A stretch of DNA of 19,892 nt from Phycisphaerae bacterium. Lineage in GTDB: Bacteria; Planctomycetota; Phycisphaerae; UBA1845; Fen-1342. A program made the position numbers and the translations under genes. The stretch is taken from positions 1 through 19,892 of the forward strand of contig JAFGRR010000194.1 in NCBI GenBank assembly GCA_016935035.1, read 5' to 3'. Shown piece by piece: positions 13,891-19,892 of this stretch (position 1 is its first letter; each line of letters begins with the position of its first letter). Under the pieces are notes generated by a model. That model did not search any database. It had not been told where the DNA came from and saw only the letters and a list, made by a program, of their open reading frames with translations.

Positions 13891-16254
13891 CTATTCCTCG
13901 GCCTCATCGCTCGGCGGCTCAATCTCGTAGACGGCGTCGTCCGTGACGATTACGACATGCTTGCCAAGCGTGAGGTACTTCGCGAATTCCTTGTGCTTGC
14001 GGATCAGCTCGAAGTATTCGTCGCTGAAGGCCTCGATCTTCGTCGTCTCCTGCTTGCCGTCCCACGCCGTGTCGAGCCAACGCTCGCCGTCAAAAACGAA
14101 CGTCTTCTTGTCTACGTTGCGGATGATGGCCTTGCCATCCGGCGTCATCGGCACGCCGTAGCTAGCGTCGAGCGTGCCGTCCTTCTTCAGCCCGGCGAGC
14201 AGCCGCGACGCCTCGACGGCGGCCTTGCCGGAGACGACGCCGCTGTCGAGCGTTTCCGCCATGGTTATGCCTCGTCCACCGAACGTCATCGGCGGATCTG
14301 GTGCGACTTGCCGCCACCGAGTCTCCGAGTCGCGCATCTCCGACTCAGCCGAGAGCGATGGCTCTTCGATGTTGATGTTGGTTCGTGCCGCGAGCTTCTC
14401 ATCTCGTGGACCGAGTGAGTACATAACACCGGGCCCGTTGTTTGGCCCTCGTCCGGAACGCCGCATCAGCGGCGCGAACGCGACCGGCGAATCCTCTACC
14501 ACCAGTGCGGCCGTGTACGGCGTCACGATGCCGAACATCTTGGCGAGGCGTTTCACTTCCTGGACCAGTTCGTCGTTTTCGCCGTGCAACCGTATTTCGT
14601 CGAGCAGGTAGCCGACCTTGCGCGTGGCCCACAAGCGCGGCAGGAAGTCGTGCTCGGGGTTGTTCTTTGGGAAGTCGCCCTCGTACACCAGCGTCTGACG
14701 CTCGTTGCGTGCGTCGCCGCTGAGCTTGACGGCGTGTTGCCCGGTGCCGGAGTAGCGACCGAGTACGACCACGTCGGTCCCGCGAAACAGGTCGGACAGC
14801 TCACGCGGATAGACGTCCGAGACGTCCAGGCCGGCGAACTCCAGCTTGAGGTCACTCAGTAGTGGGTCGGCCAGCTTGCCGACGAACATCCCGAGTTTCA
14901 ACTCCAGGTTCTCACCTTCGACGCAGTAGTCATGCGTGCCGCGTGATTCGTCCGCCAGCTTGTCGAGCAGGTGCGTGTTTACGTCGCTGCCGACTCCCAG
15001 CACGTGCATGCGTACACGGGCGTCGTTCTTCTGACGTACGTTTTCGAGGATGTTGCCGATGTCGGTTGTGCCGACGGTCGGCAGGCCGTCGGTCATGAAG
15101 ACGATCAGGTAGGGGCGCTCGTTGTCCTTTGGATCAGCCGCCAGTGCTGCTTGCAGTGCTTCGTTGATATTCGTGCCACCGACGGCTTTGATCTTGTCGA
15201 CGTAGGCCAGGGCCGCTTCGCGGATGTCCTTGTCCCCGGCGACCAGGCCGTCGCGGAACGGCCGCACCTCAGTGCTGAACGTGAGCAGGTTGAAGCGGTC
15301 CCGCGGGTTCAGGTTGTTGACGCACAGCTTGAGGGCCTGCTTGACCTGCTCGATCTTCTCGCCCGACATGCTGCCCGACGTGTCGATCACGAAGGCGATG
15401 TCCTTTGGCAGAATCTCGTCGGCGTCGATCTCGATGCGCGGCGAGAGGCGTACCATGAAGTAGCCGTCCTCGCCAGCCTCGCGATGCGTGAGCAGCACCA
15501 GCCCGAACTGCGAGTCCTTCCGCTGGTAGTACATCTGGAAGTCGCGATCGGGGCGGACGTTCGTGGCTTCGTACGTGACGCTGGCCTCGTGGTCGTTGGG
15601 CTGCTTGATCTCGCACGTGTGCGACGGGCAAAAGACGCTGGTCAGCGGCAACTGGCTGTGAATTCTCGCGTGCACGACCAACTCGCCGATGCTGCGGCCC
15701 TCCGGTAACTTGGCCCGCAACGGATGCTGAAACAGCCCGAGCCCGCCGCTCTCGGTCAGTGTCTGCGAATAGGCGAGCTGCACCTCGACGTCGCCCTGTG
15801 GCGGAATCGGGAATACGCGGGCCTTGTACAGCCGTGACCCGAGGTATTCGAGCAGCCCAGGGTCGCGCGCCTTGCGGACGATGTTCTCGTACGTCTGGCG
15901 GGCCTGCTCAACGTCGAGCACCTCGCCGTGCATCGTCTTGCCATTGACGGTCATCGAGAAGTCGCCGACCGCCGCTTCCGCCGGCAGCGGAAAGACGTAC
16001 GTTCCCTCGACCTGCTGCCCGAGCGGGTTGTGGAAGGTCTGCTTGATGGTCGTGACCGCGACGCCGTCGGTGATCTCGGCGTAGATGCGCTGGTATTTAG
16101 TTTCGAGCGTCGTGTCGCGAACCGGTCCCGGCCGCGGGCGCGGCATCGGCGGCTCGATGTAGATGCGCCCCTGGCCCAGCGTCGGTGCCGCCACCGCCAA
16201 TATGCCGAGCATCAGTCCCAACAGCCGCATGTGCGTTTCAGACTTGCATCTCAT
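13891..16254 (-). CDS. Secreted VIT and von Willebrand A domain protein
   Basis: The protein has 787 residues. A signal peptide covers about residues 9-28 (MRLLGLMLGILAVAAPTLGQ), so export is likely. A VIT domain (about 50-165) shows the family pattern, including GTYVFPLP and the Tyr/Arg-rich RLYKARVFPIPP. The vWA domain (about 285-455) has a complete MIDAS: DTSGS (D291, S293, S295), T361 in GGTN and D389 in MTDGLPT. The C-terminal region contains RLWATRKVGYLLDEI and GIVTPYTAALVVED, common in bacterial inter-alpha-trypsin-inhibitor heavy-chain-like proteins. The role is unknown; metal-dependent protein binding at the envelope is inferred. GGGAGG six bases before the ATG at 16254 supports that start, although an in-frame ATG at 16230 would give a cleaner signal peptide. 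Confidence 0.88.
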   Translation of the reverse strand: MRCKSETHMRLLGLMLGILAVAAPTLGQGRIYIEPPMPRPRPGPVRDTTLETKYQRIYAEITDGVAVTTIKQTFHNPLGQQVEGTYVFPLPAEAAVGDFSMTVNGKTMHGEVLDVEQARQTYENIVRKARDPGLLEYLGSRLYKARVFPIPPQGDVEVQLAYSQTLTESGGLGLFQHPLRAKLPEGRSIGELVVHARIHSQLPLTSVFCPSHTCEIKQPNDHEASVTYEATNVRPDRDFQMYYQRKDSQFGLVLLTHREAGEDGYFMVRLSPRIEIDADEILPKDIAFVIDTSGSMSGEKIEQVKQALKLCVNNLNPRDRFNLLTFSTEVRPFRDGLVAGDKDIREAALAYVDKIKAVGGTNINEALQAALAADPKDNERPYLIVFMTDGLPTVGTTDIGNILENVRQKNDARVRMHVLGVGSDVNTHLLDKLADESRGTHDYCVEGENLELKLGMFVGKLADPLLSDLKLEFAGLDVSDVYPRELSDLFRGTDVVVLGRYSGTGQHAVKLSGDARNERQTLVYEGDFPKNNPEHDFLPRLWATRKVGYLLDEIRLHGENDELVQEVKRLAKMFGIVTPYTAALVVEDSPVAFAPLMRRSGRGPNNGPGVMYSLGPRDEKLAARTNINIEEPSLSAESEMRDSETRWRQVAPDPPMTFGGRGITMAETLDSGVVSGKAAVEASRLLAGLKKDGTLDASYGVPMTPDGKAIIRNVDKKTFVFDGERWLDTAWDGKQETTKIEAFSDEYFELIRKHKEFAKYLTLGKHVVIVTDDAVYEIEPPSDEAEE

Positions 16255-16289
16255 GGCAGACCTCCCGCCTTGTTACCAACCTAACCGGG

Positions 16290-16368
16290 GTGCCACTGCT
16301 CTTGAGCAGTGCTTTGCCTACTAGTGGGCCGTGTGACATCCGATGCCACTGTTCAGGAACAGTGGCAC
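16290..16368. repeat. Two-hairpin intergenic repeat, copy 4
   Basis: The left hairpin is CACTGCTC-TT-GAGCAGTG (16294-16311), preceded by GTGC. The right hairpin is TGCCACTGTTC-AG-GAACAGTGGCA (16344-16367), followed by C. The stems differ by one compensated pair (C-G left, T-A right). It lies in the divergent gap between the VIT/vWA gene and the LipM-like gene, so here it cannot be only a transcript terminator. Confidence 0.8.
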
Positions 16369-16493
16369 ACCTGTGCCCTCTACCTGTTGGACTCGCGCAA
16401 CGCCGAGATGTTCCAGATTCTCCATATCATGGTGGCAGAGGCGTCGTGCATGCTCTCCGTGGCCTGTACGCCCAAGCCACCCCGCCGTTGGCT

Positions 16494-16502
16494 TGCTATG
16501 AT
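16494..16502 (+). promoter_or_regulatory. Extended -10 immediately before the LipM-like gene
   Basis: TGC-TATGAT (-10 hexamer at 16497-16502) ends seven bases before the ATG at 16509. A start site at the usual distance would fall on or next to the ATG, giving a leaderless transcript. This fits the lack of a Shine-Dalgarno sequence. No convincing -35 is present. Confidence 0.45.
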
Positions 16503-16508
16503 GAGCGT

Positions 16509-17318
16509 ATGGACCGGTATCTGAGCATTTATCGCGACCCACCGCTGGACGGGCCCACGAACATGGCCCGGGACGAACACCTGTTATACAACCCGGACGT
16601 CGCGCCGGCTGCACTTCGCATCTACGGCTGGACGCCGCCCACCATCAGTCTGGGCTATTTCCAGCGATACGCCGACGTCGCCAAATTGCCGGACGATGTC
16701 CGAAATCTCGCTGTCGTCCGCCGATCCACCGGCGGGGGGGCGATTCTGCATGACCAGGAGGTGACTTATTGCCTAGTTGTCGATGGCAGCCAACCGATCG
16801 CGCGTCAGGCTCCCGATGCATTGTACCGTCTCGCGCACGGCTGCTGGCTGGCGGCGCTGCGCGCCACCGGTTGCGCGGTGGACGTCGCGCCGGATTCGTT
16901 CCCGATGCCGTCGCCGCGCACGGGGCCGTTCTTCTGTTTCGAGAAACCCGGGCGGACCGACCTGGTGGTCGGCGACGCCAAACTGCTGGGCAGCGCCCAA
17001 CGCCGCATCACGAGCTTGACGCCCAGGTATCACAACTCAGAGCCGCGCGACGACAAGCGGCCAGACTTACCGGCCGCGGGCCGCGTCTTGCAGCACGGTT
17101 CGCTGCTGCTCAGCCAGCGGTTCGCATCCCATCCGGGCTATGACCTCGGCGATCCGCCGGCAGAGGCCGTCGAATCATGGATCGAGAGCTTCATAAACCG
17201 CATCGCGACCGCCCTGGAGCTTGAGCCCCGCCGCCTCGACTGGTTGCCCGCCCAACAACCCGACATTGACCAACGCCGCCAACGCTACGCCAGCGACGCC
17301 TGGACTCAACGCCGGTAG
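16509..17318 (+). CDS. Lipoate/octanoate transferase family protein (LipM-like)
   Basis: The 269-residue protein belongs to the biotin/lipoate A/B ligase fold. RRSTGGGAILHDQEVTY (71-87) is the lipoyl-binding loop; its H-x-x-E-x-T-Y form fits LipM/LipL-type octanoyl or lipoyl transferases better than LplA. Lys158 in GDAKLLGSAQRR is the conserved lysine of the family. Cys143 in FFCFEKPGRTDLVV lies where I expect the LipM catalytic cysteine; this alignment is by eye. The product would put octanoyl groups on lipoyl domains such as GcvH or E2. I chose the ATG at 16509, where the homology begins. The same frame is open upstream to 16185 but crosses a repeat element and has no family similarity. Ligase activity remains possible. 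Confidence 0.85.
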   Translation: MDRYLSIYRDPPLDGPTNMARDEHLLYNPDVAPAALRIYGWTPPTISLGYFQRYADVAKLPDDVRNLAVVRRSTGGGAILHDQEVTYCLVVDGSQPIARQAPDALYRLAHGCWLAALRATGCAVDVAPDSFPMPSPRTGPFFCFEKPGRTDLVVGDAKLLGSAQRRITSLTPRYHNSEPRDDKRPDLPAAGRVLQHGSLLLSQRFASHPGYDLGDPPAEAVESWIESFINRIATALELEPRRLDWLPAQQPDIDQRRQRYASDAWTQRR

Positions 17319-17319
17319 G

Positions 17320-17339
17320 GGCCACCAGGGGCGGTGGCC
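17320..17339. terminator. Hairpin after the LipM-like gene
   Basis: GGCCACC and GGTGGCC form a perfect 7-bp stem with loop AGGGGC, two bases after the stop codon. No T-run follows, so it is at best a weak or factor-dependent terminator. Confidence 0.3.
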
Positions 17340-17360
17340 GCTACTGGTTCGCCATCTTCT

Positions 17361-17395
17361 TTCCGCATTCCGCATTCATCATTCTGCGTTCTCCC
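17361..17395. repeat. Imperfect 7-bp tandem repeat before the membrane-anchored gene
   Basis: Five units occur in a row: TTCCGCA, TTCCGCA, TTCATCA, TTCTGCG, TTCTCCC. The tract ends 17 bases before the ATG at 17413 and takes the place of any ribosome-binding sequence there. Confidence 0.55.
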
Positions 17396-17412
17396 CTTAC
17401 CATACGCCCCCT

Positions 17413-19173
17413 ATGGAAGTCTACACCGGAGCCAAGCCTGGGCGGCCCACCCTGGCGCTAGTTATGACCGCCATCGCCCTCGTGCTAGCGCTGGGGCTGG
17501 CATGGCTGCAACTCAGCGGCCGCCGCGCGCTTCAGGACGAAACCGCGATCGACGGCACGCCGCTTGTTGTGCGCCCACCTCGTGATTGGTTGCGTAATGA
17601 ACAGGAACCCGGCAAGTTCTTCCTGCCGGCCCCGACCGACCGGTCTTGGCGTGGCATCCCGTTCACTAAGCAGATCACGTTTGAGTATCACCGATTGAGC
17701 GATTTCATCTCACCGGTGACATACGAACGATCGGCACCGGCGAGCCTAGCCGGCCTGCCGGCGGTGCAAACCCGCCTGCCCGACGAGGAGGAGCAGACGC
17801 GCCGCCGCAATGCCGCCCAGGTCATCGAGCGCGTCGCCGTCTCGCCGCGCGGCGACGTGATACGCGTTGAGTTACAAACGCTGACCGGCGTGACGATGGC
17901 GGACGTGGCGTTGCTGGATGTGGTCGCCGATTCCGTGCGCGTCGAGGCCCCCGGAATGAGCGTGAAACCCGCCGACGCCCTGGCGCGAGCCGGAGTGACG
18001 GTTCCGATCGATGCAAGCTGGGTGGCCGCCGTGCCGACATACGATGAAGTCGCCGCCTGTTACGTGGGCGGCAGCATCGAGGGGATGCCGGTCTGGTCGG
18101 TCGGCATCATGCGAACGTGGCTCGCGCACAAGCGGACGCTGGTGAACCTGCTGGAGGATTTCGCGTCGCTGCATTGGGGCCGTGCTCCGCGGGAAATCAG
18201 CATCGAGACGTTCACACGTGATGACGGCGCCGTGGTCGCGCACTTGCGGCCGTTGGGTCAGCACCGGCATCCCATCGCCGGTGTCTGGGCCGTCGCACGT
18301 TCCGATTCGCAAGTCGCACTATTGCCGGTCTATGCCAACCTCGAAATCGCGATCCGGGCGGGAGACGCGGCGGCGGAGCGGCTGGCCGGTGCGCTGAGCT
18401 TCACCGAGGCCGGCAACGTTCCATCTCTGGATGATGCGGTTGCCGCCGGTCGCGAACTCGTCGAGACAATTCAGCGCAAGGGACCGCTGCCTTGGTGGGG
18501 ACGCCGGACCGCGCGCGACTATTACATTGGCCAGACGCCCCGCGGTTCTCGCGTCTGGGTCGCCGTGAGAGCACCCATCGCGGGAGACTCGGCGCGCGGC
18601 TACGAAGGGTTGCTGATCGACCGCTATGCCGGCGGATATGAGATCAGCCGCTGGCAATTGGGCCCCAACGCGCGCACCTTCCTCGACATCGAGGAGACCC
18701 GCGCGCAGACCGCGCTCGGTGCGACACGCATCGAACGCAAGGCACGCGCCGAACGCGCGACCCCGACCGGCAACGTGACCCAGGTCGTCGCCGATGATGC
18801 TGGCGAGAGCCGTACCAGCTTCGAGCCCGGACCGGCGTTTCTCCCGTCCGCCGCCGTCGAGCTGGCGCAATACCAGGTGGCGACCGGCCAGTGCGGGACC
18901 TGCATCATAGAAACCTCGCAATTGCGCGGACGCGGCGGCTATACGTGTCTGCTGCGCCCCATGCCGCCCGACGCGGATGGACGCGCCCGCGTTCTCGTGC
19001 AGGATGACCTGATGCCATTGCCGAGCGTGCACGTCTTTGATGATGCCGCCGAACTCGCTGCGATTGACTTCGCCGACGTATTGGTGCGGCGTGTCACGGA
19101 AGAGGAGGCGGTACGGCGTTTTCCGGAATTGCCGGCCATCGAGGCCTGGAGCACGCGTCAGGACACGCCCTGA
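17413..19173 (+). CDS. Large membrane-anchored protein of unknown function
   Basis: The protein has 586 residues, and I recognise no domain. A single N-terminal transmembrane helix (about 14-34) has a short basic lead, so most of the protein is probably outside the cytoplasm. The rest is mixed alpha/beta without low complexity. A GQCGTC pair of cysteines lies near residue 500. I chose the ATG at 17413 because it gives a clean signal anchor; the frame is open back to 17221 but would overlap the end of the LipM-like gene and bury the helix. There is no Shine-Dalgarno sequence; TACCAT at 17398-17403 could be a -10 for a short-leader transcript. It follows the LipM-like gene by 94 bp. Codon pattern and GC content look like the neighbours. 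Confidence 0.7.
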   Translation: MEVYTGAKPGRPTLALVMTAIALVLALGLAWLQLSGRRALQDETAIDGTPLVVRPPRDWLRNEQEPGKFFLPAPTDRSWRGIPFTKQITFEYHRLSDFISPVTYERSAPASLAGLPAVQTRLPDEEEQTRRRNAAQVIERVAVSPRGDVIRVELQTLTGVTMADVALLDVVADSVRVEAPGMSVKPADALARAGVTVPIDASWVAAVPTYDEVAACYVGGSIEGMPVWSVGIMRTWLAHKRTLVNLLEDFASLHWGRAPREISIETFTRDDGAVVAHLRPLGQHRHPIAGVWAVARSDSQVALLPVYANLEIAIRAGDAAAERLAGALSFTEAGNVPSLDDAVAAGRELVETIQRKGPLPWWGRRTARDYYIGQTPRGSRVWVAVRAPIAGDSARGYEGLLIDRYAGGYEISRWQLGPNARTFLDIEETRAQTALGATRIERKARAERATPTGNVTQVVADDAGESRTSFEPGPAFLPSAAVELAQYQVATGQCGTCIIETSQLRGRGGYTCLLRPMPPDADGRARVLVQDDLMPLPSVHVFDDAAELAAIDFADVLVRRVTEEEAVRRFPELPAIEAWSTRQDTP

Positions 19174-19177
19174 CGCG
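19154..19177 (+). terminator. Hairpin overlapping the stop codon of the membrane-anchored gene
   Basis: CGCGTCAGG (19154-19162) and CCTGACGCG (19169-19177) form a perfect 9-bp stem with a six-base loop. The TGA stop (19171-19173) is inside the right arm. No T-run follows, so termination is uncertain. Confidence 0.35.
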
Positions 19178-19188
19178 ACGTGTGGTGA

Positions 19189-19216
19189 TTGACACCGGTC
19201 GACCGTTTGCTAGGAC
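19189..19216 (+). promoter_or_regulatory. Promoter for the WaaP-family kinase gene
   Basis: A consensus TTGACA (19189-19194) is followed after 16 bases by TAGGAC (19211-19216), with TGC directly before the -10. The -10 is a poor match but extended. It lies between the membrane-anchored gene and the kinase gene. Confidence 0.4.
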
Positions 19217-19282
19217 AGTTGGCCGGCGCGTAAGATGCACCACTTGGGCGTCGCCGGGGGCGACACGTTGCGTGGTTTGTGC

Positions 19283-19892
19283 ATGAAGACCGCGAATCTC
19301 CAGACATCAACGGTCACGGTTGGCTCGCCGGAGATGCTGCAAGCTGTCGAGCCGGTGGCGCGGCGTGACATTGGTCATGCCACCAGCGAGGTTTTTGACG
19401 GGTGTCCGTGGACGTACCGCAACGGGTTTGACGCGGTTCTGAAGCGCGTTTCAGCCGCGTTCTGGGGCGATCCGGCACAACTGGGCGCCGAATGCGTCAA
19501 GAAAAACTCCGCCCGCACCGTGTGGCGCGTAACGCTCGACCGGCGCACTTACTACCTGAAATACTACTTCAACGCGCGCTGGCTCGACGTGGTCAAGGAG
19601 TGGCTACGTGCGCCGGCATGCGCGGAAGAGTGGCGCAGCGGGTTGTACGCACTGCGGGCCGGGATCGCGACAGTCCCACCGGCCGGATTCACTACCAAAC
19701 TTTACGCTGGCGGCCGGCGCTGCGCACTGTTCGTTACCGAGGCCATCGAGCCTGCGTCACCCCTGAACGAATTCTGGGCCACACTGCGAACCGACACCGA
19801 TCGTATGCGGCGGCGCGCCGATACCGCGCGCCTGATCGACGAGCTGGCTGCTCTGATAGCGCGTGCCCACCAGGCCGGTTTTCAGCACACCG
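19283..19892 (+). CDS. WaaP/Kdo-kinase-family protein, 5' part only
   Basis: The frame is open from the ATG at 19283 to the window edge (203 codons seen). It has the look of the lipopolysaccharide kinase (Kdo/WaaP) family, a protein-kinase-like fold. VWRVTLDRRTYYLKYY carries the likely ATP-site lysine (K93), EEW has a glutamate (E116) in the position of helix C, and AHQAGFQHT at the very end matches the approach to the catalytic loop; the catalytic aspartate would be just beyond the edge. Such kinases phosphorylate LPS core sugars in some bacteria, but in this lineage the substrate is unknown. The start is uncertain: an in-frame ATG at 19235 would add 16 residues, and neither has a clear Shine-Dalgarno sequence. 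A stop at 19211 limits the frame. Confidence 0.75.
   Translation, partial: MKTANLQTSTVTVGSPEMLQAVEPVARRDIGHATSEVFDGCPWTYRNGFDAVLKRVSAAFWGDPAQLGAECVKKNSARTVWRVTLDRRTYYLKYYFNARWLDVVKEWLRAPACAEEWRSGLYALRAGIATVPPAGFTTKLYAGGRRCALFVTEAIEPASPLNEFWATLRTDTDRMRRRADTARLIDELAALIARAHQAGFQHT

Noticed and set aside
568..16368. CRISPR array made of the GTGCCACTG repeats
   Set aside because: The copies are kilobases apart, each is internally palindromic, and there is no regular spacer pattern or cas gene.
16185..16508. Upstream extension of the LipM-like frame
   Set aside because: It passes through the start of the divergent VIT/vWA gene and repeat copy 4, and its translation has no lipoate-family similarity.

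Overview
The window is GC-rich, gene-dense bacterial DNA with genes on both strands. The gene content is mostly housekeeping: B12-dependent methionine synthase, tRNA-guanine transglycosylase, YajC, TilS and a lipoyl-pathway acyltransferase. Mixed in are proteins of a planctomycete flavour: a TPR protein carrying two RNA polymerase alpha-CTD-like domains, a VIT/von Willebrand A protein, a Gly/Ser/Asp-rich lipoprotein and a large membrane-anchored protein I do not recognise. My lineage guess is Planctomycetota or a close PVC relative. It rests on this gene mix and on the style of the intergenic repeats, not on a marker gene. I see no rRNA, tRNA, CRISPR array, IS element or phage gene.

Layout. 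Bases 1-494 (minus): 5' part of a double zinc-ribbon protein. 839-1354 and 1462-2610 (plus): a DUF456 membrane protein and a secreted lipoprotein, followed by a hairpin terminator. 2814-6404 (minus): metH, divergent from a plus-strand cluster of TPR/alpha-CTD protein, tgt and yajC (8-bp gap, then an ATGA overlap), followed by a DUF58 protein (9607-10572). 10573-10911 is a gap between convergent genes and holds a candidate structured RNA. 10912-13637 (minus): tilS and a membrane glycosyltransferase joined by a TGATG overlap. 13891-16254 (minus): VIT/vWA protein. 16509-19173 (plus): LipM-like acyltransferase and the unknown membrane-anchored protein. 19283 to the end: 5' part of a WaaP/Kdo-kinase-family protein.

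Two non-coding signals stand out. (1) A two-hairpin repeat about 80-130 bp long occurs in four intergenic gaps (568-696, 9523-9606, 13799-13879, 16290-16368). Each copy starts with a GTGCCACTG-type hairpin and ends with a CAGTGGCAC-type hairpin, and base changes in the stems are compensated. A fifth gap (2662-2788) is framed by a different inverted repeat with the same GTGCCA/TGGCAC ends. (2) At 10664-10896 a promoter-like sequence precedes an 11-bp perfect long-range stem enclosing four hairpins, with a run of six T just after it. This looks like a free-standing structured RNA that I cannot assign to a known class.

Several apparent gene starts had to be moved. The longest open frames of the lipoprotein, DUF58, LipM-like and 586-residue membrane-anchored genes run upstream into intergenic DNA, repeat elements or neighbouring genes; tilS and metH are better started at internal GTG/TTG codons preceded by good Shine-Dalgarno sequences.
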